The position numbers were made by a program, and so were the translations under genes. DNA of 64,000 bases. Source: Cloeon dipterum. Taxonomy: Eukaryota; Arthropoda; Insecta; Ephemeroptera; Baetidae. The stretch lies in the NCBI RefSeq assembly GCF_949628265.1, contig NC_088788.1:16058001-16122000 (forward strand). Direction: 5' to 3'. The notes under the pieces are model-generated. The model saw only the letters and a list, made by a program, of their open reading frames with translations. It did not search any database and was not told the DNA's origin. This document shows positions 34,592 to 47,850 of this stretch, piece by piece. Numbering within the stretch: position 1 is the stretch's first letter; the number at the start of each line of letters is the position of its first letter.

Positions 34592-36782
34592 TTTTAGCTA
34601 TTACTCAATTTTAATTTTTTTTAATTTTGCAGTAAATATAGCCACGTTAATTACAAATATTCCAACTGTTTTCTATTCATGGATGAAGCATTAACATTAC
34701 CTTCTTTCAATTATAATTATTAATTACTCACACGTGTAATTCAATAAAATTTATCTTTTAATTACTGAACCGCGGGAGCAGGGAACGCAACCTTGGTGAA
34801 AATGCGATGAATCATTGGTGCGGCCGCAGTTTTACACCCATTTACGGAGAATTATATTAGCATTAAACAACAGCAAGGAAATAAGGAAGAAGGCTAATTC
34901 AATTAGCGAGGAACGCCGGGAATTTCACACAGATTACCAGCAATCGGAACAAATAATTGGGCGCCATAAAGAACAATATTGGCTTCTCCAGAGCTGCTGC
35001 ATCGGCACCGTTACAAATCTGGCATGCAACCAGCTCTATCTCCGCCTCTAGTTCGAATTGTACCTGCATATCTCTGTGCGCTTGACCACTAGCAAAGTTC
35101 AACGCAGCAACGTCAGGAACACTCACGAACCGCAAATGACCAGACGACGGAGGTAATTGCCACAACTTTATCAAAATTGGATGGATTTTTATTTTAGTAA
35201 TATTAAACCTTCGCTATATTATGAGTGTGCATGCTCTCATCCTCATTATTAGTATTAACAGACAGAGTGCAATCTAAAGAGAAAAATATATGGAAAGATA
35301 TAGATTTAAAACGATAGTCAGAGCAATAATCAGATACTGCGAAAATTGATTTAAAATATTTAAATTTGCCAAAAAGGTTTAAATAGATTTGAAAGCTAAA
35401 ACACAATTTATGGTGTGTGTGGTGTGTGAATTAATATCTTTTGGGGTTGCTTCGACTAATAAAACTAAATTTAATTCAAAATAGTCAGTTTTAGAGCGAA
35501 ATAATCGGTTTACAAAACATTTTGAAAGTCACCCTTTGTTTTGACACATTTAAGGCGGTTTTTGAACAGTATGAATATGGACCAAACGGATCTATATTGA
35601 ACGATTCACGCTCAGAAAAACGAGTCAAAATATGTTGTCTTGAGCAATCCTTGCAGCGCTCACATCAGAGAAAGAGCATTTGTTTGTTCAGTGTGATTTA
35701 TGCTTGGTTCATAAATCGCCGATCGCAAAGCAAGTGCGAAGGTACAAGAGACGCGGAGGGCGTGTTGTGCTTTGTCCGCTCGTAACGCCGAATGATATAT
35801 ATGGATTAAACCTCAGAGCAATTACACGACAAGAAATGCGATTGAGTCTTCACACCTTTTCATTTTCGCCCTCATTATCTGCCTCGCTGCTCGTGTAATT
35901 ATGTGCAGCTTGTCAGTGTCAAAGGTTCGAAGGCGCAGAGGCGTTTTATTTACGCATATTCTGCACCTTTGAGTTTTATTAATGAATTTGATCCGTATGC
36001 CGATGCTGATCAGAACTAGCGGTACAAAAGAACCGTGGAAAATTAAAATATCTAGGATTAAAAATTCTGAACAAGGATAGGAATTAAATTTTAATAGTTT
36101 TGAGGTCGAAATTTTGGCAGAAAGTTTCTCACCCAGTCCAGAATGGACCGCGAATTCACAAAATGGGTTTCAGTAAAATTTCTCTGCTTTCAACTTTACT
36201 CAATTTACGACGAGTTATAATTTACTCCAATTTCAGTTCAATGAGCTTGCAGAAGGTCATTTTAACATTTTGTCGTTCGCATCTGGGAAACGTTGCAGTC
36301 GGAATGCATAAAAAGGTTAGAAAAAGGGGGCCTTGACCTGCTGGCGAGCGAGGCGATTGTTGCTCGAACGAATGGTCAGTTATGCATTGAATGCAAATAT
36401 GATCTAATAAGTCAAGTGACTTATGCCGGCCGCGGTCCAATGACTCTCAGAGTCCGAGATCAAAACGCTGTTTCCTGCTGACTCGGTTGTTTATGCAAAT
36501 GACACATCGCGCTACACAAACGGGATGAGTGCGAATAAATTTCAAAGTGAGTGACAACTCGAGAAACGGCCACACAACCGCGAACGTAAATCGTGCAAAA
36601 TGATTTTAACGAGACGGCTTACGTCATCAGGAAAATTAAAATACATGGAAATGAGCGGGGTTTCACTCAATTGATTTTTTAACCTCCAAAGATCCTTTGA
36701 AAGCAATCAGTGTTTACGCTTCCCCTGACAATAAACCTGCTTTCTGCTTGGTATTTTTTGCGTCCAAGTCTGGATTCTCACG

Positions 36783-36806
36783 TGTGTAACGGTGAGCAAT
36801 TAAATG
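36783..36806 (+). repeat. Family D fragment
   Basis: Only the block GTGTAACGGTGAGCAATT is recognisable, compared with CTAACGGTGAGCGAATT in copy 1. It may be chance. Confidence 0.3.
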
Positions 36807-37591
36807 TTGTTAAAGGCTGCTAATGCAAATCCATTAATTTCGTTTTTCGCGATTCCTCGGATGAACGGTAATTTATCAATTTGATATCATTAGGAGCTGC
36901 TATGCAATTGTCGCTAATTAATTCAGCCGTCGTCGCCACTACGCGTGTGATTAACGACCTTTTTAGCCGGACAATGCAGGCAGATGCATCTCTCCCGCTT
37001 GCATAACTCTCTCCATTGTTACACACCGCGCTCGCTCGCTGCGTTTTGAAACGAAACACAGAGACGCGCGCGACTAAACCTCTCAGCCGCCCTTCACATC
37101 AAAAAGCTGTGTGATGGGGGTATAGCAACTCAAACTGACTGAGCTATGTTTTGGTTTCATCGTTAAAAATATTTCGTTTAATATTACAGTCCATTAGGAT
37201 AAATTTTAAAACTTGTGACAAAATACTGCTCTGATTTAAAGGCCATTTCTGAAACCTGTACGAACAGCTTGAGGTAAAACCTAAAAAATTGGATTTTGAT
37301 ATTTGTTCAAATTTAAATGGTCCGCACAGCAAATTTGTGTGTCCCAACCTACGTTTATTTTCTATGAATTTTCTACGTTATTAACTTATTCTTCCAAAGT
37401 TATAAATTTGTTTTCAAATCAAAATTACGAGCGCAATATTTTATCTGATTCAGATGTTCTTTAAACCTAGTGTGTCTGGCACCACACTAGAAATATGTAA
37501 CAAAATTAACAGAAATAAAGATTTTTTGTTCCTGTTAATACCATTGAAAATAGTATTCTCTTTTAAATTTAGCCATTCTAAATATCATCTG

Positions 37592-37983
37592 CTCAGTGAC
37601 GAACTTCAGATAACAACTATGAGTGTTTCAGGGCTTTAGTTTGAAGCATAAAAAAGGGACGCGATTTGTGGGATGAGTGATGGCGTTCCATTACTGCATC
37701 AAAAGGAGACTGCAAGGTGCAGGGGCAGTCGGAAAATTGACCATTGTCGCCTTATTATGGCAACGCCGATTATATTTTCATTTGCTGGCCCAGCCAGGGT
37801 CGCATTGTGTTTTCGGCCGTGCGGGAGCCCAATACTTATGTCTCGTTTATCGAGAGCAGAATTCCACGAATGCTGCTTCACAGGGTCACTGACCAATCAA
37901 TCCACAGACGGAATAAACGGAAAATTGAGACAATTATTGGAGAAAAGAGTGCGGGGTTTAAAAAAAAAAAAAAAAACTCAGTG
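37592..37983 (+). mobile_element. Possible retroposed copy ending in an A17 tract
   Basis: A GC-richer segment ends in AATAAA (near 37911) and, about 45 nt later, a run of 17 A residues (37960-37976). CTCAGTG occurs both after the A tract and at 37592, a possible short target duplication. The source transcript is not identified and no frame is convincing. Confidence 0.35.
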
Positions 37984-38049
37984 GAACATAAATTAATAAT
38001 CGATTTTGAGGAGAACATATATAGTTGCAATTTCTAAAAATTCAGTTTC

Positions 38050-38240
38050 GATAATTATTGGCAAGTACCACGTGGCACGTGTCGCAAAGCGCGAGAAAAT
38101 CCTAAAATTAAACTTTTAACAGACATTTTGAGGTAAAATTCAAATTTAACTACCGAATTACTGGTTTTGCAGAAATATTTGAGAATAATCGATTTTCAAA
38201 ATCCTTAAAACTCATTTGATGACCCGAACATTATAGCGGC
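38050..38240 (+). repeat. Dispersed repeat family C, copy 1
   Basis: Shares GGCACGTG, CAAAGCGCGAGAAAATC, TTACTGG and AATAATCGATTTTCAAAAT with 49240-49425, and CAAAGCGCGGGAAAGTC and TTAAAA-CTCATT with 55690-55860. Diverged and non-coding. Confidence 0.5.
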
Positions 38241-39671
38241 CACAGAAATAATTATCAATAGCCTATTTTGTACATCCCTCGTAAAAAAAGTAAAATAAAA
38301 AATTATTTGGACCTTGAAATATTGAACGTCTGACTTCCATCTTTGAACAGAGCAGTGCGGCTCAAGTCTGAAGCAAAGCTTTGAATTCGATTCCGAGTAT
38401 ATGAGTCGTGCGAGTTGCAATTTGCAATCAATGCTGATTGAAACGTTGGACGTCTCTGCTCAAATATGTATTCGTGCACGTTCACACCTCTAATTTGAAT
38501 GAGGAGATCGAGCTGTGTGAAAATGCGCGACGAGTGGCGAGAGCGAATTACAATAATAAAACACGGCCGTGCAGTATGTACACACGCGAGAAAATAAGTC
38601 GAGCAGCGGCTGATATTATTAAATGCACCATTGTGCGCCGAGGAAAACTCTAATGGTGCTCATTACTGCACTTTTCTCGTTATGCGATCATTCACGGCGC
38701 AAGAGACGGACTTAAAAGGAAGGCGGTCATGCAAAAATGAATTACGTGGAATATTGAGCCGCGAACCAACACTTTTCTCGGAACAAGACTCGCCGCACGA
38801 AGCAGCGGCTCCTTGGGAATTATAATTTGCGCCCGAGCGAAGAAAAGAACACTAGAAAAGCTGACCCTGCATCTGCATAAAGAAGCTGGGGATTTTTTTT
38901 ACATTTTTGCTATTCAATGAACTTTTAATTATGACCAACAAGCAATGGAAGTAAACGATTAGTGAGAATTATACACTCTAAAAAAAAAGATAAATATTCC
39001 AATTTTATCTGCAGGGGAGTTATTAAAGACTATACCGGTTGAAAAAACTTTTTAAGAGTATAGGAAAATAGTGGTCACACAGTAATGGAAAAAATTATCT
39101 CTTTTTTACGTTATTGTTCACTATTTATCATAATTTTCCAATTCATAGTGAAAATTTCCTGCCCTTTCTCATGATTTCCGCGAGTTAAACGGAGGTCTGG
39201 CGTAGGAGAAATCGCCTTGAAAGGCTTTTGACAGCGATGGGCTCCGCGGGCGTGATCTTTCACGCGCAATCTTTCCCATTCTCGTCGAAACGCGCGCCTA
39301 AGACCATTAATTAAAGTCGTATCAAGACGGGAGTGACGGCCAAATATTTGTGAGAGCCGCTTAATGATAGAGCGAGCGGTGGTCCAAAACAAAGATTCTC
39401 ATCATCAAGAGAGAAAACCCCTCTTGAACAGAAGCAACGCTCATCTGCCAAGTCAAGAGTGAAAATTATGCGGGATAAGAAGACATTTCGTGCAAATTTT
39501 ATTGCCAGACAATTAAGAAATAATAGCAATTTAAAAATTTGAATAAACTGGGCAGCAATTGAAAATAATTACAGTTATTGGCTAAAATAAGCAGTTGTTA
39601 CAATTTGAAACAATCAAACGAAGGACCTGTTGCTACGATTAAAATTCAAATTTACAGCACTTGGAAGATTT

Positions 39672-39812
39672 TGGTTCCTCTCGTCGAGATCTATCCAACG
39701 GTGTATGACTCTTTTCGGGGAACTCTTTTGTTAGATATCAAGTAGGGAGACAGTCCTCGCCGTTTGAAAAGCATATTAACATTGTAGCCTCTTTTCTTAG
39801 AAAAAAATACGT
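39672..39812 (+). repeat. Dispersed repeat family D, copy 3
   Basis: GATCTATCCAACGGTGTATG, GGGAGACAGTCCTCGCCG, then TTGTAGCCTCTTTTCTTAGA, in the family order. Confidence 0.6.
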
Positions 39813-41602
39813 TGATACCTAGGTCAAGTTTGGCTCAAACTGAATCTTTTTAAAGATTGGATTGTCCACCGGCAGCAAGGTTTCCCAATGTTTTGCAATA
39901 ATCAATCCTCTTTAACAAAAAAATAAATAAATTGTTGCTAAATTCCACATATCGATCGTCTGCACTTACAGTGCAACAATTGTTGTTCTGATTTGCCGGC
40001 TGATGAGTCGCAGGAATGACCAGTTATTTGATTACAGTTGGCTAAAATGTGTATTTCGCGATTCGGAAAATATTTTGCACGCTCTATTTGCGCAGGTCTG
40101 CCGTTGGAGGCGAGTTTTCCCAGGTCTCGTTCACACCTAGCTCTCTCACTCAGGTGGTCCGTTTAACTCACACGGGTGCATTTGATTTTGCTTTGCGCGG
40201 CCATGCGTGACAATTGAACCTTATGGACGCGGTAGAGGTGTAGGTAGGCGGCAGTTTATAAACGTACAAAGCTGCTGCTGCTGCCGATTTATACGCGATA
40301 ACCGGCCGTGCACCGACGACGACGTGAATTATCGAGTCAAGTTAGCCGCGAGGGTCAAGTACACTCTCTCGTTCCTGTCCCGTTTTTTCCCGTCATCTCG
40401 ATGCAAACTGGCACTCGGTCCTTTTAATTTACGATGGCTACTATGCCGCAGAGTTGATTATAGAGGAGTAAATTCAAAGACTTAAAAGAGTGAGAAAATA
40501 TAAACGGTGGAATGTTGCTCATCGGGTTGAAAGAAAAATAATGAGGAAAAAGAGAGAAAATTAAACAATAAATTTGCAAGTAAATTTTAGACCAAAATCT
40601 GTGCCATATTTAACAATTTAGAAAATTTAATCTTCCAGACACTACATGAATAACGTATTGCTCTTAGTTTTGAATCAAACAAAATCTAATTAGAGGCTGG
40701 AAGCAATTAACTTCAAGAAAAAATAATCTTATCATATCATCATCAGCCAAACCATTAATTTTAATAGTAAATAAATTATACTACCATTCAGAGGCATATT
40801 AATCTTTTAAATCTTATACATATAGCTCATAAAATCCTTATCTTTTATAAAGTACATGCATCAAACTAATTTTACACTTAAATTTCGAGAGTTAAGTTTG
40901 AGAAACGCTTTTCATCTTCAAGGGCGGCTTGCATTGCTGTGCAATAAAATTTCCCTGCATAATGAAAACGGCGATTGTCGTAATAATGAAATAAGTTATC
41001 TCGCGCGAATAATTGAATGGCGCTTACTTGCGATAGTTTTCTATTAGCATTAATTTCCTGCCAAGAAGGGTTGTTAAACAGAGTTTTATTGCTGGAAACT
41101 TAAGCGAATTTATCGCCTCTATAAGGCATACAATAATAAAAGGCTGCAACTCTCGTAAAGTAAATAATAGAGTGTGTAAAAGAGAGGAAAAATATGACGT
41201 GCGAGAGGAAAGGAAGAACTTCATTGTGCGCACCGACACGTTCGTTCGCCGGGATTAGAATCAACCGTGAAGTTTTTATTATATCAAAACATCAGCGGAC
41301 ATACACACATACGTATAATGTGGACGCGGAATTTCTTTTATTCCGCCGAGCAGAATGTGCGGCAATTTCCTCGCGCCACGTGTGAAAAATTAGCCTTGTT
41401 TATGCTGTCTCGCTCGCTGAAACATTTTTCACGTCTCCATTCTTTTCAATTGCCGGCATACCTGACGCGCGAGAACTTTTCAGCTTGGAATTTAGACTCA
41501 TTTCGAATACTGCCAGTTTTTTTAATATATAATAGAAGTTAATTTGAAAGTTGCAATAAAATTTCATTTTTGACAGTGCCAATTGATTCCAGAGCGCCGA
41601 AT

Positions 41603-41838
41603 AAGGCTCGGCAGCCGAATCACACAGTCGACAATTAGATGTGACGTGTATAAAGTCGGCGGAAACGTAAAAACCATAGCTTTTGCGGCTTTTAGTTCGA
41701 GAGTGCCAATGATTGGTCGCCGGCATTCTTGTTGCAATATTCAAACTAAAAGCCGCTAAAGCAATGATTTTTACATTTCCACCAATTTTCAGCACGTCAA
41801 CTCGAATTAACGACTGGGTGATTGGGCTGCCTAAACTA
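41603..41838. mobile_element. Foldback element, family F
   Basis: About 236 bp imperfect palindrome. Left arm GGCAGCCGAATCACACAGTC ... GACGTGTATAAA ... GCGGCTTTTAGTT; right arm in reverse complement GGCAGCCCAATCACCCAGTC ... GACGTGCTGAAA ... GCGGCTTTTAGTT. The loop lies near 41716-41735. Non-coding. The internal GACGTGCTG also occurs in family A, so the two may be distantly related. Confidence 0.75.
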
Positions 41839-44759
41839 GTTTAACCTTCAGCAATCAATTTAAAGATAAAAAATATAAATTCCAGTGCCAATACAGCAAC
41901 TACAGTTCTCTTATTCAGCGGTTTTAAATAAAATAATCACTATGCAATTCGTTCCCGCCCATTCGATTCGAAATAAAAGCACTGGGTCGGCGAGGTGAAT
42001 CAAAACTATCATCATGCAAAATGTCTGTGTGCCAAGAGAACGGTTTTTACTACCGACTATTGACGGATTTAACGCTCTCAGCATTTTATTTTTATTATCA
42101 CGCGGTTCGATCATAAGGCTGGTCGAGCAATGCGATATTGGAACCTGAGCATTTCTGCTCATTTGCCGACGGCCGCGGCAGCAGGAAGCGTGAATTATTG
42201 TTGCCTTTGGTCAGCAGAATAAAGGCGCTTTGTTCGCCCATCTCACGACCATAATCCATAAGAGGAATTAAATATAAAAAGCGTGCGATATTTCTCGACG
42301 CGACCAGCAATGAGCGAGTGCACTCTATCCATCGCAGCTGGAGGCAGATTGCACGCGGGCACCTAGCACGGTTTGTTGAACTTCAACAACGAGAAAAAGT
42401 GTACTGTGCGAATAATTCGCAACGATGCTCATCATTCATTGCAGCTAATCGATTGAAGGGAAGCCAAACTTCAATTTCGAACGCGTTTTTTACCTCTAGA
42501 GAACCACGTCACGACGAGTTCGGTTTAGAAATTTGAATTTTAAAAGGATCGCAGACGGAAACGCCGTTAACAATATGCAATTTCAATCCGTGTGACGATG
42601 AAAAGAAAAACCAACAAATTGGCATGCCGGTACATCATTTGCTATTATCGGCGTGCGAATCGTTTTTCCCAACAATTACACCGCGGGTCTCACGTCGTTT
42701 GAAATTTGCCGCATGCAAATTTAAATTTGCTATAATCATTATCCGCCGCGGCAGCGAGCGAACAACATTGTGTTTCGCGTTATAGGCAGCAATTAAATGC
42801 CAAGTTGACGACTCCATCAGGCTGACAATATTGATGATCGGTCTTTGCACATTTTCTACATTAGCATTTTATTTCCTGCTGCTTGACGAGGCCAACCTCT
42901 TCTGCATTTTAAATTGAGTTAATATCAGCCGATTCTTCTATTATTTCGAACGAAAATAATAGGCTGGTGAAAAGGAAATGCAGTTGGCAATAAATCGGGC
43001 GGTGAACTGCGTAACTGTCCGGGTGTCCCGTGGCGACAGCTGCGCGAAAGGTCGTCGATTTGGTCCATTACACAAAATGAATATATTGAAAATGGTCCGG
43101 CAGGCGCAGCGCGCAAGAAATTATCTCCCGCTGACAATCGCCTTTGACAGCCGAGGCAAAAAGGAAAGCAATCAGGGACACTAAAACAACTGTACTTATA
43201 TTCGCATCAGATTGCGACTCGCGAGAGGTGGTCTATCGGCCCGATCATCGCGTGGGCGTGCCAATAACTTCTTACAGACACGGACTGGCACGGAGAATGT
43301 TTCCTTTTTTGAAACAAAATACAAGGAACCAATTCGTGCACAGTGGTATTAAACACATGGTGCAGTGGAGAATTAGACGGGCTATGAGTTTTATGGTTAT
43401 TTTCTGCAAAATAAGGAGAGAAAAATATCAGTTTTAGATGGTTTCCAGGCGGATTTAGACTGCTTTTCAGGTAGCCATTTTATAGGCAATGCCTTTGGCC
43501 GTTTTAACTATTTATTAAGAATATCTCGGCTAGACAAATTTTTGTAGAATAACCTGTGACAAGAAATCTACCTAAAACCATGTAAAATATTTTATGTGTG
43601 CTATAAAAAGAGGGATTAGTTTTTTCTCATTATTAAAAAATGGCAAATTCCAAAAGTTTCTCTCCTTAAAAATTTTATGGAAGGCATCTTTTATATCGAA
43701 AATTTTAAGATCAAAGAATTTTCTGACCGAGTCTGATACTTTTTAGATCTTTTAAACTTTTTGCACATTTTACAATATGCAGAAAGGGCTTTTTTTATTT
43801 TTGAATAACAAATAGTCAAAAGATTATCAAAACTCCATCTATTATTTGGGGGCATTTTCATCGCTGAATACCACCTCTCAAGGAATTAAATGTCGAATTT
43901 TATTGCTGAAAACAAATTTTGGTTGAAAAATCGAAACCTGTCGATTTATGGGGATTCCTTTAAGCTACACCTCATTGTCAGTACACAATTACACGAAACA
44001 ATTGAATTGTGGTGCTGTCCGGCCCTGCCTAACAATAAGCATGCATGCACGTGGAGAGCCGGGCTGTCTGACGAGATCCGAGTGACACACGACGAGAGAT
44101 ATCTCATAAAGCACAAGAACAAGCGTTGCGAGCGAGCCGTTTTGTTTCGATGCGCACCGGAGACACGCCGGGAATGCAGCCGAGCCTATGCATATATCCT
44201 GCTGTCTGCACTCGCGACGTAATTAACCAGACCTTGCAGCCAAGACCACAATCGCAAATGTATCCATTTATGCTCAATCCATTGATCTCTACGGTCGAAA
44301 ATAATCATCAAGGGTCGTCACGTTTTTGCGAAGATAGAGACCGTTCAAAGAGATAAAAATTTCAATAATTATTCTAGCAAATAAATTTGGGCCCCAGGAT
44401 TCTCTTATTTAAATTTCAAAATTGGGGCGAAAAAGCATAAATTTAATCGAAAACTTTGTTAAAATTTTCAGAAACATTCGATTCATTAGTGGTGAACACT
44501 GATATCCTACTGAAAATAATTTTCGTTGATAGGATATTTTTCGCGTAAAATTTCGAAATTTTCACATTGAAATATGAAAAACCCCGTGTTTTCCCATTTC
44601 TTACTTGGTTTTGTAAAATAAAGTGAGAAAATATTGACAGGAAAATGACCAAAGGAATGCTTCTTTAAAGTTATATATTTATGTCAGTTAAGTTGATCCG
44701 TACTGAAAAATTGTGAAAAATCATTCCTATATCTGCACAAAAAATTCTTACTGTAAAAA

Positions 44760-44850
44760 TACGATTTATATCACAGTGAGGGAAATTTTAGCACATAATT
44801 CGCACACCGTTGGATAAATCTAAAAGAGAGGAATAAACTCGATCGAAAAA
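44760..44850 (-). repeat. Dispersed repeat family D, inverted copy
   Basis: Read on the minus strand: TTATTCCTCTCTTTTAGATT, then TATCCAACGGTGTGCGAATT and TGATATAAATCG. It is close to copy 1 at 33727. Confidence 0.6.
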
Positions 44851-45290
44851 AATGGTACAATTTTACTGTAGCCCTTTGAAAGTTCGTGGTTTTTTCTGGC
44901 TAATTATCTCATCTAACAAATTTTTATTTTTTTAATTCATTTTTTTATTCCTCTCTGACATTAAGTGGTACCCAGATAAATCACGTGGATTATTTGGACG
45001 ATGGGGCATTGGTGACAACAATGGACCATTATGTCGAATAATAAGTTTGTGCGGTGGGGGTCAAGCAGATGCGCGCAGATAAGCCGCGACTGGTCACGAT
45101 GGTCGCGAGTGCAGTCATAAATACGAATGGCAGCATGAAATGCAGTCTCGCGGACAAACTGGCTGCCACCGCGCTTGCTTTGTTTCAACTCGACGCGAAT
45201 GCAAGCGTGCGAACGAACGCGAATCCGATCTCTGTGCTCTCATAACGGCTCTCTCGCCATTTGTCCCATCACTTGCGGTGAGCCAGAAGC

Positions 45291-45319
45291 GAGAGAGAGA
45301 CACACACACACACACATAT
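45291..45319 (+). repeat. Compound (GA)n(CA)n microsatellite
   Basis: GAGAGAGAGA running directly into CACACACACACACACA. A second compound tract of the same order lies at 46648-46672. Confidence 0.9.
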
Positions 45320-45810
45320 ATTTCGCCTATTTCTCACAATTGTCTCCGATTACCTAATTCTTGCTGAACGGACGCACAAAAAATCGGAATTGTTGTCTTT
45401 TCTTTCTCGGTTACGGTTTCTGCTGCAATATTTATTCAGTTGGTAATTGTTTTCGTGATAAAAAGATAATCTTCTCATACATTCAGCTGGTAGAACATTT
45501 ATAAGTCGCACACTAAATCATCTCAGCTGGAGAGATTTGTTATATTAGAGTGAATTCTTGGATTTGAATTCAATGAACTTTTTTGAGAACAAACGTTATG
45601 GGTAAAATACAAAAGATAAGTGGATTGATACAAAGCAACAATTATTGAAATTAATTCGGACACAAGACAATCCAAAAAGCTAAATTAGGTCATCTGAATC
45701 AGTTTTTAGGCATCGTAACAACGTTTATTCCATTTCATCGATTTTTTCAATTGTTTATTCTGCAAAAAAAAAATGAAATCTAGTTTGTATCACTTTTCTC
45801 AGCCATTTAC

Positions 45811-45935
45811 TCGGTATGTCAATGTTTTCGTGTTTAGAGTCAATACCTCTCGACGCAATCTGTTCAACGGACTGTGGTTTAGAGTAATATTATCCTTTTT
45901 GCCAATTTTTCAGGCCGATTTTCTTGGAAATTAAA
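45811..45935 (+). repeat. Dispersed repeat family D, copy 4
   Basis: AATCTGTTCAACGGACTGTG and GCCGATTTTCTTGGAAATTA. It lacks the GGAGAC...CCGCTTGATT block, so it is internally deleted. Confidence 0.5.
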
Positions 45936-46647
45936 ACGGGTTAAATTTTTTATTCAATCCCAATGTGGAGGGAAAATGACCAAAATTATGCTCCCAAAAA
46001 TGGTATTTAACCTGCAAATGTGACTCCAGCAATTATTCCAAAGAAAAGTGATTGAAAAGTAGCGTTTTCACCTGATGCAATCTCGGTTAGTTATGTGTGT
46101 AAAATGCAGCCGGCGGGCAATTAGGCGTGCAAATCCAAATTGCTGTTGCGGAGCGAAACTCAATCCGTCAGCACAAAAACAGGACTTAATTATCGTGCGG
46201 GCGCATCTCTGAATTTCCCACACAGCCTTGTTAACACTTAATGTGGCCTGGACCGGTCGACTATGGCGGACAGGTTCGATTTTCAAGCGAAAATAATTTA
46301 TTGGCTTTATCTGCGAAAGGTCGAGATTCATGACATAATAAATTTGGGCATTATTGCATTCTCGTTGAAGTACATACTGCAAAATTATAAAACATCTTGG
46401 CCTTAATCATTATCTAAAAATTTGGAAAGAGCTAAAAATAAATTTTGATGCTACATTCCACAAATAACAGAATAAATAAACCACTAGCCAGAGGCAATTA
46501 TGCGTTTTTCCTAATTAATTTATGTTAATTTCCAGAAATGCACGCCAATTAATTAAACAGCATCTTCATCAGTTTTCAGATCACAAACGGGGGGAGCTGA
46601 AGAATTGTCTTTCCCACAGCGATGATTGTTGTTGTTTGCTTCACAGA

Positions 46648-46672
46648 GAGAGAAAGAGACACACACACACAG
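46648..46672 (+). repeat. Compound GA/CA microsatellite
   Basis: AGAGAGAAAGAGACACACAC continuing in CA units, next to a GC-rich patch at 46680-46990 with no recognisable gene. Confidence 0.85.
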
Positions 46673-47539
46673 ACCTTCTGCAGGTCGACGCGGTGGCGTT
46701 TCCGCCCTGGGAAAGGTCGAGGTGGCCGCGTGCGTAATTCGAGAGCACAATCACGCGGCTCGTTTGTGATTTATCGGGGCCGGTCGGGTGCTGCCGAGTG
46801 TCACTGCTGCAGCCAGGGTGCCTGCCCGCCCGGCCGCCTGGCCGCTCAGGATCGCCTGCACCTCAGGGTCGCTCTCCGTTGGCGCCGAGTGTGGGAATCG
46901 CCACTCGTGACCCCACGGCCGGGGTCAGCCGTTCACGTTTTGCCTCACTCGCGCTGCCTCCTGGCTCGTTTGGCGCGATATGATAGAATAATGAGCAGCA
47001 TTTATCGCGCGCGATCTCTCCCTCTAGGATGGACCGAATGCACATGATCCGATGAGAGTGCACATTTCTACTTCTTGCACAATTCACACTCGTTATAAAG
47101 TTGAGAAAATCTTGTTTCAAATGAATTAAAATCGTCAGCTTAAAAGATGCGTGGCAATAAAAATAACCGGTTTGCCGAGTACGCACTCTTAAAATTTTCT
47201 CAGCAGTAAATTTTTCTTCTGAAATGTTTATTGATCAGAAGTAAACGATTTTTTAAACGAATAGATGGATTTCTGGGGCGCTGAGGATCTAAAATAAGTT
47301 TAATTTAATGCCATTTTAGAAATGCTCGAATTTTAAGTTCAAAATGCAAAGAAAGACAGTCATTAATTACTCTGATTGGTCGATTTTGAAATATTGGAGT
47401 GTGGGCTAACCGCAATTAGTGCTGGTGAAATGTCATGGGTTCAGAGGCATTGAGCTCAAGAAAAAATTCAACGAAATTTACATCACAAATCAGTCTACTA
47501 TTAGCTTGCATTTATACAAATATTTCACCGAAATATTAT

Positions 47540-47850
47540 TTTTTGCGGGGTTTACGAGGCAATTTCAGAAAACTTTGAGACCAGTGTCTCATCTCTCCAT
47601 GGTGCAATTTCTAAAATTAGGCGTGCTTGGGATCCCTCTCACCAAGCCCGATCGAACCGATTCCAAATTTGATGTCCTAGGTTAAAGTTTAAGTTGATTT
47701 TTCTTTCCAATTAAAACTTTCCAAAACTCTAAAAACACTATTTCGTGTTAAGAATTTGTTTTTAACTATAAATTTATGTTCAAAAAATCACAGTTGCAAA
47801 AACCACACACTATTAGGCCTCCCCTGACCAGCAGAAGGGTTTGGGGCTGC
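47540..47850 (-). repeat. Dispersed repeat family E, copy 2
   Basis: Reverse-complement match to 3285-3640. On the plus strand it gives an 88-codon open frame (47419-47685) that ends in the repeat and is not a gene. Confidence 0.55.

Noticed and set aside
46680..46990. GC-rich block read as a possible first exon
   Set aside because: CpG-rich and adjacent to a microsatellite, but no consistent donor/acceptor and no coding pattern. Kept only as a GC patch.
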